DNA from: Loripinus fragilis | Taxonomy: Eukaryota > Mollusca > Bivalvia > Lucinida > Lucinidae | DNA length: 64,000 bases | Assembly (NCBI GenBank): GCA_964019695.1 | Contig: OZ026521.1 | Span: 37,384,939-37,448,938 of the forward strand | Direction: 5' to 3' | Shown: positions 30,651 through 43,379 of the stretch, in pieces | How positions within the stretch are numbered: position 1 is the first letter of the stretch | How the letters are laid out: each line of letters opens with the position of its first letter | The notes under the pieces: model-generated | What the model was told of the DNA's origin: nothing | The model's database searches: none | Seen by the model: only the letters and a program-made list of their open reading frames with translations | Position numbers and translations under genes: made by a program

Positions 30651-32335
30651 AATGCCCCCCTTTTTGGAATCATTCACATTTGTATTAGCCACATCCCAAC
30701 TATTGTGTACGTTGAATTTTAGGCAAACTACGCCCGCGTGCATTGGATGCAGTCATTTATGCAGACCAGATGTCATTATATGTATACCTCTGGGTTTCAA
30801 ATTATAGGTTTTTGGGTAGTTAATTATAGGCTAAGAAGTTTTCCACCCCTTTCAAGACCGGCACGACCCCCTTTCCAGACCCGTATAATTGAATCCTGTC
30901 CCATATTTTTATTGATGAAACACCGCCGTTTCAGACATTCTCTGAAAATAAGACCCTTTTGTTGGCACATCCCTACCCACCTTTCTATAGTAAGTGACCC
31001 CCTCTACTCGCGGGCAAATAACTAGATTGAAATATTCATTTTTGAAGTTCAGCAGTCAAAGAGTTAAAAAAAGAATATTGAAATGCAGCTGAAATCATTA
31101 GATAAGTTTTCAAACACGATTATGTCCCAAAAGTGTTGCGAAATACCTCATTTCTCCGGCTTTTAAAAGTATGCACTGAGTCGATGGTAATTAATGGCAA
31201 GCAATCTACTAGTCTAAAACTCAGGGGAACTTGAAATGGATTTTTCGGCCTGTTTCATGTTTGTTACAAAGAGCAACTGAATGATTGATTTTCGGTTACG
31301 TACGATGAGCTACTGATAAGCTGAGTGTTTATAAGCGTCAATCCTAAACGAAGAAATTAATGTATTCGCCAAACAATGTTTTCGTTTGCGAAAAGGAAAA
31401 CGTTGTTTTTGGATAACGTTGAATTTGGTTTCGATGATCGTCTTTTTGTCAGTCGAAAACAATGTTTTGATATAATCGAATTGATTTCGAGATTACTAAG
31501 ACTGACAGAGGACAAACATTTGAGTTGATGTAATTAAGGAGCTATGTTTGGCATTAAGATAACCTATGGGGCTGTAAAAGACACCAAGGGAAGCTAACTT
31601 TTCTGAAGCACTTAAAAATAAGCATATAATCAGAGAATAGAACAGTACAGTTGTCAATTTATAATACTTTTTTGTTAAAAATGATTAGATAGACAAGAAA
31701 CTGTACAGTTTGCTCCTAATGAACGTTCTGTTCTGTTCTATTAGAGCTAATGCGTTTTAAAGCCGGTCAGCTTACTGATATAGAGGGGATGGGGAGTTGG
31801 TTAAGTTATCAAATTATTGCAGAGATAATCCTGGGATGGGCCCAACCCAATTTGTGAGAAAACTATTATTGTTATTGTCGGCTATTTTACCAGGTGGTCC
31901 TCCATAAAAGACATGAAATATATACCTTTATATACAAAACATCAATTAAAAATATTTTTTCATTAAGGATCTAGCAAATGCCTAATGCAGACATTTCAGT
32001 CTTCATCAGACAAGTTCATGATTTTATGGGTTTATTCCAGCCTCGTACATAACCCCACTAAGTAGCATAATATAAAGGTCTGAGGACTTGGGACTTCACG
32101 CCTGTTCTACAAGTACCAAACTCTCACGGATGATTCAAGTTGTTTTGAGCATGATACGCTCGCTTTTGCCATAAGTATGATATAAGCCCTACGCTTCAGA
32201 TCCGTTGGTCGTAGGCTCGCTTGAGCTTGCGCAAAGCGTACATCACCAGGAGGCAGGTTTATTTCTTATTTGGCCAGCTAAACCGTTCAATACTCAATCT
32301 TGTAGTTTTAGCTTCCAGTGTTTTGTTAACCCTTA

Positions 32336-32546
32336 CAGCGCTATGTATAATCTACAGCAGACGACATTTTAAAATCTTATTTTGGGGATTAATTAAGACT
32401 TCATATTTCATTCCAACTAATAATTCGCATGAAATAGCAAGAGTAATTTGTCCCCTTTCCTTCCCACAATAATTATTGTAATAAAACACAAGAAAATATC
32501 CATACATGTTGTCTGCTACAATTGTTATTGGCGCTTTAAGAATTAA
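32336..32546. mobile_element. piggyBac-like MITE
   Basis: TTAACCCTTACAGCGC at the left; GGCGCTTTAAGAATTAA at the right; GCAGACGAC internal block. Same family as 3423, 33497, 42978 and 43184. Confidence 0.75.
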
Positions 32547-32831
32547 TTGTTGAAGCTGTACAGCTGATCGGATAGCAAATAGTGGTGATTGTTTTGCTGT
32601 GCTATATTAGATAATATATTAAGGATGAAATGATGCTATGATAACATTGTATAAAGAGGCTTTAGACTATAAATTGTTTATTAAAAGCAAATTGTCTGAA
32701 AACATTGATCTTGGGCTTAAATCCATACCATGATGCTGATATTCGTCGGTCTACTACAAAAACGGTCAAAGCGAAGTTAGGAAAATAGATCTGTTGTCAC
32801 GTAATCACACCGGGTAGGCGGCAATCGTAAA

Positions 32832-32975
32832 CGCCAATACTATCTGGGAACGTAGATCAAAAAATCAATAGAAACAGTGTTTTCGATTGCCATTTGTCGC
32901 CCCACTGGCGACAAATGGCAATCGAAAATACTGTTTCTATCGAACTTTGACCAGCGTTCCCAGATAGTATTGGCA
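32832..32975. repeat. Foldback element
   Basis: GCCAATACTATCTGGGAACG pairs with CGTTCCCAGATAGTATTGGC at the ends, and TTTTCGATTGCCATTTGTCG with CGACAAATGGCAATCGAAAA at the centre. Non-coding. Confidence 0.9.
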
Positions 32976-33099
32976 TTTTTCTATGTGGCTTAGTTTAGAG
33001 AGAAGTATTGCTATTGTGGATAAACGCACAATGTTTTTGTGACACATCATGTTTTAATCCTTAAAGATTGTTAATTTTGTATTATAATAAAAATATGTA

Positions 33100-33954
33100 T
33101 GTACATATATAGATATTATTTGTGTTATTTTTGTTGCAAATAAGGTGTGATATATTTCACACTGAAAGACCTGTCTCTTCTGCAGGAGATGAAAAATTTT
33201 GTGACATTTTTTTGGGGGAGAGGGGTGGAGAAGAGGGTTTGACCTTGCATGAAAATTGTTTGCTGGACAAGTACCATGAAATAAATAGGAAACCTTATTT
33301 GAATTGAAGAAAATTGTGTATAACATCTCTTTCGAACATAATGCATGGTCGATTTTGATCTTTTTGCTTCCACTGCTCATTATCAGCTGTTCTCTGTGGC
33401 TCAAACATGTACATCCGGGTTTCGTCACCTGTCAATAAGTTAGATATAACATGACTATGGCAGCCTTTGTATCTTTTTAAGAGTTCCTAGCCACAGTTAA
33501 CCCTTAAAGCACCAATCACGACTGCAGCAGACGACAAATTTTGTGACATCTTTCCCAATTTATGACAAAAATTAGGTATGATATTACATGAGAATGGTCT
33601 GCCAGAAGAGGATTCTCATGTAATATCATGCCTTATTTGTTATTTTTGAAAAAATTAAAATCTGAAATTGTCGTCTGCTGCAAATTTTAGAAGGCGCTTT
33701 AAGGGTTGCATCCATCTAGTGGAAACAGTTATTCACAATTGTTCACACACTGCTTTCTGATTTGACAGCTTTTTTGTTGACAGTTGTATATCCTGTTTGA
33801 CCACAACTTTTATGAAAGCGATGTTTGTCTTGGTGGGAGAGGTTGTAGACCTATTAGACTGGGTATCATCTTCTACAGATAATTTCCAAGCTTTAAAAGC
33901 CTTTACCCACCTAAAAATGCTGTGCATTAAAATAGCCTGAGTTATATATACCAC
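33100..33954 (-). pseudogene. mariner transposase remnant
   Basis: The N-terminal part (33954-33734) reads VKAFKAWKLSVEDDTQSNRS and TSPTKTNIA..KVVVKQDIQLS, matching the mariner pattern F..G..S.EDD.R.GRP.T..T..NI. The catalytic start is lower down, TGDETRMYMFEPQRTADNEQ followed by W, the mariner TGDE(T/S)W..H.EP box with Arg replacing Trp. The two parts are separated by a piggyBac-like MITE. Stops and frame breaks are present. Confidence 0.82.
33497..33708. mobile_element. piggyBac-like MITE nested in the mariner remnant
   Basis: TTAACCCTTAAAGCACC at the left; GGCGCTTTAAGGGTT at the right (expected TTAA decayed to TTGC). Inner arms ATGATATTACATGAGAATG and ATTCTCATGTAATATCATG form a hairpin. 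Confidence 0.85.
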
Positions 33955-34231
33955 TCAATTCATGAAATATCTGCTATCAGTCTTCATCAAACCTGATACG
34001 GTATTTAAAATCACTATGAATTTCACTTTAAATTACCATTTGACATTCACAAGTAAATTGGCCAGTGTATATTATGGCATGTATTTCAATTTGAAATTAC
34101 TTGGTCATTTTAAAAAGAAATGTGCTGAAAATAAACAGATATCATTAGTCAGAGGGCCACTTGGTAGAATAACTACTTCAGCTAAAAGTGTACAGCTCTT
34201 TAAATATTGTATAAATAAATGAAACATATGC

Positions 34232-34366
34232 GGTTCCAGAAAGTTCTGTCAGAGGGGGTCCAACTCTGACAACGGTTTTTTTTTCTTCTTTAAGTTGATG
34301 AGGAGCTAGAGGATCCAAAAACCACTAAAAGCGGGCCATCATCGCCCCGACAGCGAAACGCCAAGG
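34232..34366 (-). mobile_element. Half of a family-6 MITE
   Basis: TCTGTCAGAGGGGGTCCAAC, ACCACTAAAAGCGGGCCATC and CGACAGCGAAACGCC, in reverse orientation; breaks off where the 34365-34540 repeat begins. Confidence 0.75.
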
Positions 34367-34689
34367 AGTTCTAGCAATAAGGCGTATATTTTCCCTAGTT
34401 GACATGATTACAAACACCAAATTTTCAAATTGCCCGAATGTTTTTAAAATTGGTGTAGTTTAGCAGTAAAATATGCAAAGTAGGCAACACAATGCGTTTC
34501 AAAGCGATTCACCATTTACAATACCGTGAAAACGTGCACTTTCTACTTCCAGCCCTTATTTTCATCTTTATACTGGGTGCCGTTTAGACCAGACTTTGAG
34601 TAAATGCATTGCTAGTTTTAAAAAAGTAAAAGTGCTAAAATAAAAATGTTTAGGATAGGAGTGCTCTTCATTTCCCAAAACCTTCCCGT

Positions 34690-34965
34690 ATTCCGTCTGC
34701 GCATGAAACACTGCTAAAATTGTGATGTTTGTCATTGGAAAGATGAAACTGGTGTCTTTTAGATGCTCCCCCCTTAGACCCAAGATGCCCTTTGGATAAC
34801 GACATGTTGTATAAACATTTACAACATACCTGTATGTAAAGGGCATTTTGGATCTAGGGGGGGGGGGAGCATCTAAAACAAACTGAAAGACACCAGTTTC
34901 ATCTTTCCAATGACAAATAACACAAATTTATGTGTATTTCGTACGCATGCACAGAAGGATGCATT
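34690..34965. repeat. Foldback element with poly-G loop edge
   Basis: GTCATTGGAAAGATGAAACT and GTGTCTTTTAGATGCTCCCC pair with GGGGAGCATCTAAAA...GACAC and AGTTTCATCTTTCCAATGAC. Arms about 100 bp; also CCCAAGATGCCCTTT / AAAGGGCATTTTGG nearer the loop. Confidence 0.9.
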
Positions 34966-35572
34966 CCAATGAGCTAATCCTTGTCACCTCCATCTAAATG
35001 TTCTATATAGGCGCATGTTAATATTGACCCTTTGTAAGAACGCAATTTATAGTTCTAAGAAGCTTGTTAGAAGCTTCCAAAGGTGGAATTTTAGTGTAAA
35101 ATTTTCCTCTTTAAATAGCCTTTTTCTACCCTTATCTTGGAAGTGCTGTCAAACCGAAACCAATTGAGCCTGTTCTATATGGGCGAGAAAACCTGTCTTG
35201 GGGGGTTTGTGAACAACACAGGCATAGACCAGCCTGCTCGTCCTCGCAGACTGATCAGCGCCTTTGCTTTTCGCTTTTTTGAAAGTGTCATATCTAAACT
35301 TGCTGCAAGCGAAATTTCAATTTTCTAGCTAGTCTCTCTAGCTTAGGAGACTGGCTTGAATCTCACTTTGTCAGAAACCCTGAAGACAGGTTTTGTCGGG
35401 TCCCGGCCTAAATGGCAAAGTGCAAAAGATGTGTGCTTAGAAGGAAAAGAAAGAAAGAGGAAGAGAACAAAAGAAGAAAAGGGAATTGGGAATGAAAAGC
35501 TTTTTTAAAGTTCATGCCCACCTTTTTCCAATGCGCAATCATCACTTGTTAGAGCAAACAAGGTAAACTAAT

Positions 35573-35807
35573 GAGCCGCGGCATGAGATTTCCAGCAATT
35601 TGACATTTTGACAAGTGAAGACTCGGACGAGCCTCTGCAGCCTCCTTTTAAGCTTAGAAACTACAAATGGTGTTCAGTCAGCAGCTTGAATCATAGAATA
35701 CTCAAGCGACTAGCAAAGGCTCTGATCAGACTGTGCGTATGCGCAGGCTGATCTGAGGCTTTGCTGGTCCCACATACCACATTGTTGGAAATCTCATGCA
35801 CTGGCTC
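35573..35807. mobile_element. MITE family 1
   Basis: GAGCCGCGGCATGAGATTTC to GAAATCTCATGCACTGGCTC, 235 bp, with CTTTTAAGCTTAGAAACTAC inside. Confidence 0.9.
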
Positions 35808-35939
35808 TATTAATAAAACACGTTATATCTGATTTTGTTTCCTTAAGAATCTTTAATTCTGAGTCAGTTTGGTGACTTATAAGGGCCAAATAACCACACC
35901 CATTTTGGCTGTTTTTTCTTTCTTAAAAAATACTCTGGT

Positions 35940-36460
35940 ACTACAAGTTAGATTATCAAAAATTGTGACCCCAAGATATTTGGCTTTCGATCCATTTTTC
36001 CAGCTAGTGGTTATTAGTTTTGTTTAGGGTGAAAAGAGTAACAGCAAACACCTGACATTAAGAGGGATTAAAGTTCCTGTACCACACCTTTACCCTCTGT
36101 TCAAAATTAGTTAAGTTTTGCATGAGCATTATGTTTCCTGTCGTGGTACATAACAGTGTTTTCTGCAAAAAGTCTTACACTTGATTTGACCTCCTCGGAC
36201 AGGTCATCAGTGCATGCTAGGGCCAAAGAGCTGAGCCCTGCGTGATGCCAGAGTCAACTGGGATCTTTTCTGAGCTTTCCACATTGATTATAACTGCTTT
36301 GCTTCAGATTGTCTAAAACGTCTTTGGTCTATACTAGGGTGTCTTCTTCATTGCCATTATGGTGCATTTTTATAACTTGTTCATGGACAGCTTTGATAAG
36401 GTGTTGCTAACATTTAATTGCTCGTCTGCATTTGTCACTAATGTGTTGCACTTTTAAAGT
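35940..36460 (-). pseudogene. Non-LTR retrotransposon reverse transcriptase fossil
   Basis: Minus-strand frames contain, in order, the pieces LIKAVHEQVIKMHHNG, VDSGITQGSALWP (family SG.PQGS.LGP), DLSEEVKSSVRLFAENTVMY (family palm motif RLFADD, here AEN) and KAKYLGVTIFDNLT (family KYLGV.I). The order and spacing are those of a LINE reverse transcriptase from fingers to thumb. Stops and frameshifts interrupt it, and the catalytic Asp pair is lost. Confidence 0.82.
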
Positions 36461-37051
36461 TTTAAGACTACATATACGTGAAGCATTTACTAAATTCTAC
36501 CGCAAACTTTGATCTTTAAACATACTTAACAACTAAAGAAAATTTTGTAGTAAATGAATACGATGTCCACTTGTATTTTTTGTGTGTAAAGTTGAACTAA
36601 GGTGACTGCTTTACTTTTGTTGTCTTGTTAGTGTTCTGTGTTTTTTTCCTTGCTGTGCCGTTAATTGGTCTGAGGTGTGTGATTGTGGTATTTCCTGGTC
36701 ATACTCACTTACTTTTTGGCTTGAAGTCTTCTGCAACAAGGAATATTTATAACGCAATTACCTTAAATCTGTTATATTTTCGCAAGTGAAGAAGCAGTGT
36801 ACATAAGATATTGGAGATGCTGTAATTCATTGTCATAAAACAATGGCGTAGCTAGAAAGCTGAAAAAGTTACGCACATCAAAGGGAGACTACTGTATCAT
36901 CAATTACGTCCCTTTTCAATATGAGAACTTCTCTTAAAGGAAAGAATTTGCTCCCAGAGGAAGCGGATTCTTTCCTTTGAGAGCAGTTCCTATGGTATGA
37001 TTAATCCCTTTAACCACTTTGGCATACTCCCCCTGAATGTTAATTTTTTTA

Positions 37052-40000
37052 GCTCACCTGAGCCAAAGATTCAAGGTGAGCTATTGTGATCGGTCTTTGT
37101 CTGTCCGTCGTCTGTCAGTCTGTCCGTTAACTTTTTCTTTAAACAACATCTCCTCCTGAACCACTGGTCCTGATTTCATATTACTTCACATGAATGTTCC
37201 CCATGAAGCCCTCTTTCAAAATTGCATAAATGGTTCCGCTCCACTGAACAGGAGGGCTGCCAGAGCTCCAGATAAGAAATCTTTTAAACGGCATCTCCTC
37301 TTGAACCAATGGCCCAAATTCAAAATAATTTCACAGAATTGTTCATCATAATGCCCTCTACCAAAATTGCACAAATGGTTCTGCTCCGCTGAACAAAAGG
37401 GCCACCAGAGCTCTAGATAAGAAATATCTTTAAACGACATCTCTTGAACCACTGGTCCAAATTCAGAATAATTTCACAGAATTGTTCCTCATGATGCCTT
37501 CTTCCAAAATTGCACAAATGGTTCCGCTCAGCTGAACAAAATGGTCGCCAGAGCTCCAGATAAGAAATATCTTTAAAATGCATCTCCTCCTAAACCACTG
37601 ATCCAAATTCAAAATAATTTCACAAAATTGTTCCTCATGATACCTTCTACCAAAATTGCACAAATGGTTCCGCTCCGCTGAACAAAGGGGCTGCCAGAGC
37701 TCCAGATAAGAAATATCTTAACACAACTTCTTTTCCTGAACCACTGGTCCAAATGCAAAATTATTTCACAGAATTGTTCCTCATCATGCCGTCTACCAAA
37801 ATTGTACAAATGGTTCCACTCCGCTGAACATAAGGGCCGCTACAGCTTCAGATAAGAAATATCCTTAAAACGCATCTCCTCCTGAAACACTGGTCCAAAT
37901 TCAAAATAATTTCACAGAATTGTTCCTCTTGATACCCTCTACCAAAATTGCACAAATGATTCCGCTTCGCATAACAAAAGGGCCGCCAGAGCTCCAGATA
38001 AGAAATGTCTGTAAACGACATCTCCTGAAACACTGGTCAAAATTTCACATATCTTCACATGAATGTTCCCTATGATGCCCTCTTTCAAAATTGCATAAAA
38101 GGTTCTGCTCCACCAAACAGGAGGGTTGCCAGAGCTCCAGATAAGAAGTCTTTAAAGCAACATCTGCTCCTGAACCACTGACCGAAATTCAAAATAATTT
38201 CACAGAATTGTTCCTCATAATACCCTCTAACAAAATTGCACTAATGTTTACACTATGCCGAACAAAATGGCTGCCAGATATCCAGATAAGAAATACCTTT
38301 GAAGGGCAATTCCTCCTGAACCACTGGTCCAAATTCAAAAGAATTTCACAGAATTGTTCCTCATGATACCTTCTACCAAGATTGCACAAATGCTTTGGGT
38401 CTGCTGAACAAAGGGGTGGTCAGAGCTCTAGATATGAAATGTCTTTAATCGACATCTCCTTTTGAACCACTTGTCCAAATTCCATATAACTTCACATGAA
38501 TATTCCACATGATGCCATCTTTAAAAATTGCATAAATGGTTCTGCTGCACCAAACAGGAGGACTACCAAAGCTCCAGATAAGAAATCTTTTAAACGACAT
38601 CTCCTAAACCACTAACCCAAATTCAAAAAAAAATCACAGAATTGTTCCTCATGATGCACTCTACCAAAATTTCACAAATGGTTCCACTCCACTGATCAGT
38701 CATTCTACGTTGAGGGACCCATGGCCAAAGGGCCCTATTGTTAAAAATCTATAAACAACATTTCTTGAACCACTGGTCCAAATTCAAAATAATTTCACAG
38801 AAATGTTCCTCGTGATGTCCTACACCAATCACTGAGCCAAACTTCATATAACTTCACATGAATGTTCCCCATGATGCCCTTTTTTAAAATTGCAAAAATG
38901 GTTCCGCTCCACTGAACAGAAGGCGACCAGAGCTCATGATAAGAAATCTTTAAAACAACATCTGCTCCTGAACCATTGACCGAAATTCAGAATAATTTCA
39001 CAGAATTGTTCCTCATAATACCCTCTAACAAAATTGCACTAGTGTTTACACTATGCTGAACAAAAGGGCTGCTAGATATCCAGATAAGAAATACCTTTGA
39101 ACGGCAATTCCTCCTAAACCACTGGTCCAAATCAAAATAATTTCACAGAATTGTTCCTCATGTTACCTTATACCAAAATTGAACAAATGCTTTGGGTCTG
39201 CTGAACAAAGGGGCGGTCAGAGCTCTAGATAAGAAATGTCATTAATCGACATCTCCTTTTGAACCACTTGTCCAAATTCCATATAACTTCACATGAAGAT
39301 TCCCCATGATGACATCTTTCAAAATTGCATAAATGGTTCTGGTGCACCAAACAGGAGAACTGCCAAAGCTCCAGATAAGAAATCTTTTAATTGAAATCTC
39401 CTGAACCACTGACCCAAATTCAAAAAAAAATTCACAGAATTGTTCCTCATGATGCACTCTAACAAACTTTCACAAATGGTTCCACTCAACTGATAAGTCA
39501 TTCTCAGGTGAGCGACCATGGGCCAAAGGGCCCTATTGTTTAAAATCTATAAACAACATCTCTTGAACCACTGGTCCAAATTCAAAATAATTTCACAGAA
39601 ATGTTCCTCATGATGTCCTACTCCAACCACTGATCCAAACTTATTATAACTTCACAAGAATGTTCCCCATGTTGCCCTTATTCAAAATTGCATAAATTGT
39701 TCAATTCCACTGAACCGGAGGCGATCAGAGCTCCAGATAAGAAATCTTTAAAGTGACATCTCCTGAACCACTGACCCAAATTCAAAATAATTTCACCGAA
39801 TGTTTCCTCTAGATACCCTCTACTAAAATTGCACAAATGGTTACCCTCCGCTGAACAAAAGGGCTGCCAGAGCTCCTGATAAGAAATAAGAAATACCTTT
39901 AAAAAGTATTTCCTCCCAAACCACTGGTCCAAATTCAAAATAATTTCACAGGATTGTTCCTCATGATGCCTTCTTCCAATATTGCACAAATGGTTCCAGT

Positions 40001-40770
40001 CCACTGAATAAAGGGGCTGCAAGAGCTCTAGATAAGAAATGACTTTAAACGACATCTCCTGAACCACTGGTCGAAATTTCATATAACTTCACATGATTGT
40101 TCCCCATGATGCCTTTTTTCAAAATTGCATAAATGGTTCTGCTCCATCAAACAGAATGACCACCTGAGCTCCAGATAAAAATTCTTTTAAACAACATCTG
40201 TTCCTGAACCACTGACCCAAATTCAAAATAATTTCACATAATTGTTCCTCATAATACCCTCTACCAAAATTTCACAAATGGTTACACTCCACTGAACAAA
40301 AGGGCTGCCAGATACCAAAATAAGAAATACCTTTAAACAGTAGTTCCTCCTGAACCACTGGTCCAAATTCAATATTACTTCACAGAATTGTTCCTCATGA
40401 TACCTTCTACCAAAATTGCACAAATGGTTTGGGTCTGCTGAACAAAGGGGCTGTCAGAGCTCTAGATAAGAAATGTCTTAAAACAACATCTCCTTTTGAA
40501 CCACTGGTCCAAATTCCATATATTACTTCACATGAAAACTCCCTGTGATGCCCTCTTTCAAAATTGCATAAATGGTTCTGCTGCACCAAACAGGAGGACT
40601 GCCAGAGCTCCAGATAAGAAATCTTTTAAATGGCATTTTCTCCTGAACACTAACCTTAATTCAAAAAAAAATCACAGAATTGTTCCTCATGATGCACTCT
40701 ACGAAAATTTCACAACTGATCAGTCCTTCTCAGGTGAGCGACCCAGGGCCCTATGACCCTCTTGTTATTA
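37052..40770. repeat. 3.7-kb tandem array, about 145-bp units, between AGCTCACCTGAG-type ends
   Basis: About 25 diverged units, each with GAACCACTGGTCCAAATTC, TTTCACAGAATTGTTCCTCA, ATTGCACAAATGGTTCCGCT and GCCAGAGCTCCAGATAAGAA. The left edge reads AGCTCACCTGAGCC...GGTGAGCTATTGTGATCGG, a start I associate with a dispersed bivalve element; the right edge reads TCAGGTGAGCGACC...GGGCCCTATGACC. The unit is not a multiple of three, so all frames open briefly and no protein is meant. A larger repeat of about 800 bp is visible from 38680 to 39480. Confidence 0.92.
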
Positions 40771-41459
40771 CGTGTAATGGGAGCTACACCAATGTAAAAG
40801 AAAGGCTTTAAACCAGCTTATGAGATTTGTTACTTATCGCTTATGGGTAAGGTAATTCATTAATCACACATGCATAGCTATCTAGTGGGATTAGAGACCG
40901 TGTTTCTGGTCAGCGCCTTTTTGTACTGTCATACCTAGCATATTTGAGCAGAGATGGATCTGGCAAGACTGCATGGATGTGCAAGCTTGTCTGATGCCGC
41001 TCTTTAATATTATACATGCAAAAGTTCTAGACAATAGGGAGGTGAATTAAGAAGAAACTATGTTTAGATAGACGCAATTTACTTTTATTAATATAAAAAA
41101 TGTAACTTTATCACATACTAGCAAAATTGACAAATTTAATTGAAAAATGATATTTTAGAATAAAATTGAAACTCTTTTCTCACAAATAAAAATATGTGTC
41201 AGCATTTTGCCAACATTGTGCCAAACCCAACCTCTATTCAGGCAGTTTGTTATGGACCTTCAATGTCAGTCCGATGGCGATAAAGAGGTGACGGAAATAA
41301 ATTTAGAAAGGAAAAATCCATTCGATTAAAGACCCTCATTATTTGCAATGTCAGATACAAATTGAATTGTAATTTTCTAATTTTTGCAAAGTATTATGTA
41401 TTCATAGCTATACAAAATCAATCTGAAATATGTGATTGGAGGTTTAACTGTCACGTTTG

Positions 41460-41938
41460 AATATGTTTCAAGGTGGCTACAAAATGTAATCACGTGGTCT
41501 GCCTGATTGGGTTCACAGACTTAACGAACCAGTAATCGGACATCAGAGATAAGAAAAATCGTTCATAACTTTCGTTATACTTAGTCAAATTTCGTGCGGT
41601 AAAGAGCAAAAAACCTCATATTTTTCTGCACAATACTGTGTAAAAGTTTTTCCTGGGTTCGCTGCAGTTTACCAGATTACCTCGAACAACTGAAGTATGT
41701 ACCCAATCGCGGAGAATTTTCCGTTTTTTCTTCAGTTGTTCGAGGTAATCTGGGAAACTACAGAAAACCTAGGAGAAACTTTGACACAGTCTTTTGCAGA
41801 AAAATATTAGTGGTTTTTGGCACTTAACCGCATAAAATTTGACTTAGTATTGCGAAAGTTATGAACGATATTACTGGTTCAGGAAATCCATGAACCCAAT
41901 CATGCTGACCACGTGATTGGCCACCTTGATATTTGATA
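41460..41938. mobile_element. 475-bp foldback element
   Basis: AAGGTGGC and AATCACGTGGTC at the left pair with GACCACGTGATT and GCCACCTT at the right; inner arms TTCAGTTGTTCGAGGTAATC and its complement lie at 41665-41750. Each arm is about 210 bp. Not in the copy A flank. Confidence 0.92.
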
Positions 41939-42977
41939 ACTTGATTATGAAAATGTATGAAGGTTTCATAAATTTGTTAAATCCTATTGGGTTTCATTGC
42001 AATTATACATTAATGACCTCTGGCATGATGATTATGTATGAGGCAAGCTATTTTGAAATATAAATGTATGCCATGGTCTTCCCAGTTAGTCTCAGACTTC
42101 AAAACACCAATCTGTGACCAAAGAGAAAAAGCTGCACCCTTTTGGACCCAAAATACAGCCATGAAATTTTACTAAAACATTAAATCCTTGGTCCACTTTA
42201 AAAATACAATGTTTTCCTATTTAGCCAAATATCTTATAATATTTGCTTGAAATATCTGAAAACGTTAGATATTTGTGGAAAAAACTATGAGTAGCTTTTG
42301 TACAGAGTTTTTTTTGATATATAAAGGTAAGTTAACTTTTTATAGCCTTAAAACACTTATGTAAATATAAGAAATAGCTTTTTAAATCTATTTTATAGCA
42401 CTAAATGGATGTGTTTGTCGAGCATTAGGGTCAAATTCATTTTTGACAGAAAATCCGGATATTATTTTACAAGGTAATGTTTTGTAGGTTTTTTCTGTAT
42501 ATTTACAAATTAGATCTAGATACTTATGTCGTTGATTCATTGTTGCTCGCATTGTTGTTTGGGTTTTGTATTTGGTCTTTGTTTTTTGTTAAATCATTAT
42601 TTCCTGGTTTGGCAAGCATCTCTGAGGAAGAGGGAGCTGGTTGCTTTACTTTAATAATGATCATGCTGCCGTGTCAGTGTCTGTGTTCTTTGTCTCTTCC
42701 TCCTGGTACCTGTGATCTGTGATTAAGGCATTGCTGGTCATACTCAAGTTTTTATGAACATACTGTTGTGTCTGAACTGAAAAAATCCATCAGTAAAGCA
42801 AATAATTCATACCAATAAATTTTCGAAGATGGCTACTGCAATTATTATTAACAACCATGGTGTCATTGTCACATGTTTCTCTACCCAAACCACATAACAT
42901 CGGTAAACATTAACAGATGGCAACCTCCCTGATGCGAACAACTATGACGTCACGGAGACATGTTTTGCTACCCATGT

Positions 42978-43187
42978 TTAACCCTTAAAGCACCACCTGC
43001 AATATGTAGCAGAGAGCATTTTCAAATCTTGTTTAGTAACATAAGGGATTAAGGTTTTATATATCATGTAAATCATTGGCCAACAGACAATCCACATGGA
43101 ATGGCAAGCCTTATTTTTACAATAAATCATTTAAGAAATCACAAACTTTGTTGTCTGCTTCTTTCGTGTTTGGCATTTAAAGGTTAA
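42978..43187. mobile_element. piggyBac-like MITE
   Basis: TTAACCCTTAAAGCACCACC to GGCATTTAAAGGTTAA. Counterpart of 3423-3655, and abuts the next member at a shared TTAA. Confidence 0.8.
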
Positions 43188-43340
43188 CCCTTAAAGCACC
43201 ACCTCTAATTTGCAGCAGACGACTATTTCAAAATTTGCATCTTATTCAAAAATATCATACCTTATTTTTTTTCGAAAATTTGGAAAGATGTCACAAAATT
43301 TGTCGTCTGCTGCAGTCGTGATTGGCGCTTTTAGGGTTAA
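43184..43340. mobile_element. piggyBac-like MITE, copy-B flank only
   Basis: TTAACCCTTAAAGCACCACC to GGCGCTTTTAGGGTTAA with GCAGCAGACGAC and GTCGTCTGCTGC near the ends. Its left TTAA is the right TTAA of the previous element. Confidence 0.85.
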
Positions 43341-43379
43341 TAGAAATGGCACATTGAAAAGAGTCTAAACATGTTAATG

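Larger units (their letters stand above)
28904..37050. other. Region upstream of exon x1, copy A
   Basis: Probably first intron and promoter region of copy A, plus intergenic DNA. No signal-peptide exon could be assigned. Apart from the mariner, LINE and MITE remnants listed separately, 29080-30580, 30660-32330, 34970-35570 and 36470-37050 hold nothing I recognise. Confidence 0.5.

Noticed and set aside
37216..40589. Many short frames with CNFGR..HEEQFCEIILNL peptides
   Set aside because: They are translations of the 145-bp tandem unit, whose length is not divisible by three. No continuous protein exists.
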